Below, piece after piece: positions 7,563 to 8,626 of a DNA stretch of 8,626 nt. The stretch is from Planctomycetota bacterium (GTDB lineage Bacteria > Planctomycetota > Brocadiia > Brocadiales > Bathyanammoxibiaceae). The notes beneath the pieces were generated by a model. The model ran no database searches. It was not told where the DNA came from and saw nothing but the letters and a program-made list of their open reading frames with translations. A program made the translations under genes and the position numbers. The stretch is from NCBI GenBank assembly GCA_030598065.1, contig JAUVQR010000045.1:1-8626 (forward strand), written 5' to 3'. Numbering within the stretch: the first letter of the stretch is position 1; each line of letters opens with the position of its first letter.

Positions 7563-7579
7563 GGAGGTGGAGAACCTCC
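7563..7579 (+). repeat. Small perfect hairpin GGAGGT-GGAGA-ACCTCC
   Basis: A 6-bp perfect inverted repeat (7563-7568 and 7574-7579) has a 5-nt loop. No T-run follows, so it is not a canonical terminator. The function is unknown and chance is possible. Confidence 0.4.
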
Positions 7580-7597
7580 GGCCCGCTGTGAATTACC

Positions 7598-7626
7598 TTA
7601 TAACCGCAGGCGGTTTAGATTATAAT
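7598..7626 (+). promoter_or_regulatory. Possible sigma-70-type promoter for the pseudopilin gene
   Basis: TATAAT at 7621-7626 is a perfect -10 hexamer. At 17-nt spacing the -35 position (7598-7603) reads TTATAA, matching TTGACA at only three of six bases. The predicted start of transcription, near 7633, would leave a leader of about 140 nt before GTG 7774. The call rests mainly on the -10 box. Confidence 0.3.
7602..7615 (+). promoter_or_regulatory. Dyad AACCGC-AG-GCGGTT in the promoter spacer, possible operator
   Basis: Two perfect 6-nt arms are separated by 2 nt. The dyad lies largely between the putative -35 and -10 boxes, where a bound regulator could act on the promoter. No regulator gene is in view, so this is a structural observation only. 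Confidence 0.3.
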
Positions 7627-7773
7627 GTTTTCATGGGACGGGACGCCTTTCCTGGAAGCGCCTACGTCTTAGATTCGGCTCCCTCCCCAAGATATATGGG
7701 CTTATTAAGCGTTTATGATGCAGACTTGCCGGCTTTCAGGCGGGTATGTCTCTGTAGCTAAAGGCAGGTTAAA

Positions 7774-8352
7774 GTGAATACTAGATACAAGAACGGTTTT
7801 ACAATGATAGAGATAGTGGTGGTGATAGCCATCATCGGCATCCTGGCAGGCATGCTTGTCCCCATGGTAAGGGGGTATGTTGGTACGGCGAAGGAGAGAA
7901 GGGCCGAGCAGGATACGGAGGCGCTCGGTAAGGCGATGCTGGCGTTTAACAGGGACACGGCTCGCTTCCCCATATATCAAAGCGGTAGCGCCACCGCTCC
8001 GACGGATGCTGTCTTTGTTGCGCTGGTTACCTCAGAAGGTGCCGCGCCCGGCGGCGGGGCGGACGGTTGGAACTCCGCCACAGTCGACACGTTTGAAGAC
8101 CAGTTAAAGAATAACACCGTTTCTTATCCTACCACCGGGGAATTTGCCTGGAGAGGGCCTTATATAGGCCCTGTAAGAAAGGACCCCTGGGGTAACCGCT
8201 ATGTATGCAATGCCAGCAAGCTTCTCCCTACCGCCGACAATGCGGCCTGGGTGCTTTCGGCCGGGCCAAACGAGGTCATAGAGACGACGTTTTCTCAGAC
8301 AATGGGCTCGCCCACTATCGGCGGCGACGACATCGCCTATCGTATAAAGTAA
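7774..8352 (+). CDS. GspG-like type II secretion pseudopilin (type IV pilin-like protein)
   Basis: The 192-residue protein has a class III prepilin leader: MNTRYKNG followed by FTMIEIVVVIAIIGILAGML. Cleavage is expected after Gly8, leaving Phe at +1 and Glu13 at +5, which are the marks of prepilin peptidase substrates. The hydrophobic helix (about 11-30) leads into VRGYVGTAKERRAEQDTEAL, as in type II secretion protein G. The C-terminal half also fits GspG: RGPYIGPVRKDPWGNRYVC (127-145), VLSAGPNEVIE (160-170) and GGDDIAYRI (183-191). It is longer than a typical GspG (about 140-150), with an extra Gly/Ala-rich loop near 86-104. The start is GTG 7774, with a weak AGG 5 nt upstream; a start at ATG 7804 would delete the leader. 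No other secretion genes are adjacent, so it may be an orphan pseudopilin. Confidence 0.88.
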   Translation: MNTRYKNGFTMIEIVVVIAIIGILAGMLVPMVRGYVGTAKERRAEQDTEALGKAMLAFNRDTARFPIYQSGSATAPTDAVFVALVTSEGAAPGGGADGWNSATVDTFEDQLKNNTVSYPTTGEFAWRGPYIGPVRKDPWGNRYVCNASKLLPTADNAAWVLSAGPNEVIETTFSQTMGSPTIGGDDIAYRIK

Positions 8353-8361
8353 ATTCGTTTT

Positions 8362-8402
8362 TGTAGCGTCGGGTCTCCGTACCCGACGTATGCCCTACGT
8401 TA
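8362..8402 (+). repeat. Hairpin repeat element, copy A (TGTAG...CTACGTTA)
   Basis: The element reads TGTAG, then an 8-bp perfect stem CGTCGGGT (8367-8374), loop CTCCGT, stem ACCCGACG (8381-8388), then TATGCC and CTACGTTA. GTAG (8363-8366) can pair with CTAC (8395-8398) as an outer stem. It begins 10 nt after the pseudopilin stop. A T5 run (8358-8362) lies before the hairpin rather than after it, so it is not a normal + strand terminator. A second element with the same ends lies at 8581-8622. Confidence 0.75.
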
Positions 8403-8452
8403 GATTCTTCGCTGCCCCTTCGCTACGTTCAGGGCTTCGGCTCAGAATGACA
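8402..8452 (+). repeat. Dispersed AATGACA-type repeat (copy 2, complete form)
   Basis: It runs from AGATTCTTCGC to CTCAGAATGACA. ATTCT (8404-8408) can pair with AGAAT (8444-8448), and GCCC (8414-8417) with GGGC (8432-8435), giving a hairpin-like fold. It abuts hairpin element A. The right half matches the fragment at 7523-7548, in the same orientation, so the two copies bracket the pseudopilin gene. Confidence 0.65.
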
Positions 8453-8484
8453 TAAAGAACCTGGAGGCCCTGTTTGGTTAGTAT

Positions 8485-8493
8485 AAGGAGGTG
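8485..8493 (+). promoter_or_regulatory. Very strong Shine-Dalgarno sequence (AAGGAGGTG)
   Basis: AAGGAGGTG is a near-complete complement of the 16S rRNA 3' end. GGAGG ends 9 nt before ATG 8501. It is the best ribosome-binding site in the window and the main reason to consider a gene starting at 8501. Confidence 0.6.
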
Positions 8494-8500
8494 GGTCTTC

Positions 8501-8626
8501 ATGGCGGCAAGGATGAAGGGACGCGGGCAGCCCTCGTCCTTGACGTTTTTTGTTATTATATACGGGTGTCAGGTTTGCGATGTAGGGACAGGGCTCGTCC
8601 CTGTCCGCGGACGGCTACGTTACGAA
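8501..8626 (+). CDS. Possible protein N-terminus, runs off the window; unrecognised
   Basis: From ATG 8501 the frame stays open for 42 codons to the window edge. It begins MAARMKGRGQPSSLTFFVIIYGCQV and continues CDVGTGLVPVRGRLRYE. The strong Shine-Dalgarno at 8485-8493 supports translation. The piece FFVIIYGCQ is reminiscent of the beginning of MiaB-type methylthiotransferases (YGCQMN), but MN is replaced by VC and the match is too short to name the protein. Codons from about 8581 onward are made of hairpin repeat copy B, and codons 6-14 lie in a terminator-like hairpin. It may be a gene with a repeat inserted in frame, a short leader peptide, or a chance open frame with the real start beyond 8626. 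No function can be given. Confidence 0.35.
   Translation, partial: MAARMKGRGQPSSLTFFVIIYGCQVCDVGTGLVPVRGRLRYE
8516..8551 (+). terminator. Terminator-like hairpin followed by T6
   Basis: AAGG(G)ACG (8516-8523, one bulged G) pairs with CGTCCTT (8535-8541). Inside this stem, GGG (8525-8527) pairs with CCC (8531-8533) around the loop CAG. GACG and then TTTTTT (8546-8551) follow. A GC-rich stem with a T-run is what an intrinsic terminator looks like, although the 4-nt gap weakens it. It would end the pseudopilin transcript, or act as an attenuator if the ORF at 8501 is real. It may also be a degenerate relative of the neighbouring hairpin repeats. Confidence 0.4.
8581..8622 (+). repeat. Hairpin repeat element, copy B (TGTAG...CTACGTTA)
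   Basis: TGTAG is followed by an 8-bp perfect stem GGACAGGG (8586-8593), loop CTCGT, stem CCCTGTCC (8599-8606), then GCGGACGG and CTACGTTA. The ends are identical to copy A at 8362-8402 and the total length is 42 nt against 41. Four of eight stem positions differ from copy A, and all four are compensated in the other arm. GTAG (8582-8585) can pair with CTAC (8615-8618). Confidence 0.75.
8603..8612 (+). repeat. Perfect 10-nt palindrome GTCCGCGGAC overlapping repeat copy B
   Basis: The palindrome uses the last bases of the copy B right stem arm, so the two structures would exclude each other in a single strand. In double-stranded DNA it is also a symmetrical site. Copy A has no equivalent. Confidence 0.5.

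Larger units (their letters stand above)
7479..7773. other. Intergenic region between the reductase and the pseudopilin gene
   Basis: No convincing gene lies in these 295 nt. An open frame from GTG 7513 to 7761 (82 codons) has no recognisable domain and runs over a repeat fragment, so I do not call it. The gap holds that fragment (7523-7548), a weak hairpin CAGGA-CCTT-TCCTG (7496-7509), a second hairpin (7563-7579) and a possible promoter with a dyad (7598-7626). No hairpin here is followed by a T-run, so no intrinsic terminator for the nuo-reductase unit is visible. Confidence 0.7.

Noticed and set aside
7513..7761. 82-codon + strand frame from a GTG between the reductase and the pseudopilin
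   Set aside because: It has no good ribosome-binding site and no family resemblance, and its first codons are formed by a dispersed repeat fragment. I treat the region as intergenic.
8358..8402. Hairpin element A as an intrinsic terminator of the pseudopilin gene
   Set aside because: The T-run comes before the hairpin on the + strand and no T-run follows it. On the - strand the bases after the stem are A-rich. The repeat interpretation fits better.
1..8626. A CRISPR array, defence system or novel enzyme cluster
   Set aside because: I looked for regularly spaced repeats and unusual gene neighbours on both strands. Apart from the repeats near the 3' end, the window is a standard complex I operon plus two recognisable genes.

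Overview
The window is the distal end of a respiratory complex I (NADH-quinone oxidoreductase, nuo) operon, followed by an FAD-dependent reductase, a lone type II secretion-type pseudopilin and a short repeat-rich stretch. Every gene I can support is on the + strand. The DNA is moderately GC-rich, uses AUA freely for isoleucine and uses some GTG starts. It looks like an uncultured Gram-negative-type bacterium. The dispersed hairpin repeats and the geranylgeranyl-reductase-type enzyme would fit Planctomycetota, Nitrospirota or Desulfobacterota, but the sequence alone does not settle the phylum.

Region 1 (2-6194): the 3' end of nuoI, then nuoJ, nuoK, nuoL, nuoM and nuoN in the standard order. 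Gaps range from a 7-nt overlap to 28 nt, so this is one transcription unit. NuoI carries the last Fe-S clusters of the peripheral arm. NuoJ and NuoK form the link beside the quinone site. NuoL, NuoM and NuoN are the three antiporter-like pumping subunits, and their key Glu and Lys residues are present. Two oddities stand out: NuoL has a Glu-rich low-complexity insert with visible DNA duplications, and NuoM has Ile where a channel histidine is normally found.

Region 2 (6213-7478): a geranylgeranyl-reductase-family flavoprotein 18 nt after nuoN, probably co-transcribed. It may reduce an isoprenoid chain such as a quinone tail or a lipid; that role is inferred from family and position.

Region 3 (7479-8352): a 295-nt gap with a repeat fragment, small hairpins and a possible promoter (TATAAT) with a dyad in its spacer, then a GspG-like pseudopilin starting at GTG 7774.

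Region 4 (8353-8626): mostly repeats. Two elements share the ends TGTAG and CTACGTTA but have different, fully compensated stems. There is also an AATGACA-type repeat, a terminator-like hairpin with T6, and an excellent Shine-Dalgarno sequence plus ATG opening an ORF that runs off the window and through one of the repeats. This is the least ordinary part of the window. No CRISPR array, tRNA, rRNA, transposase or defence system is visible.
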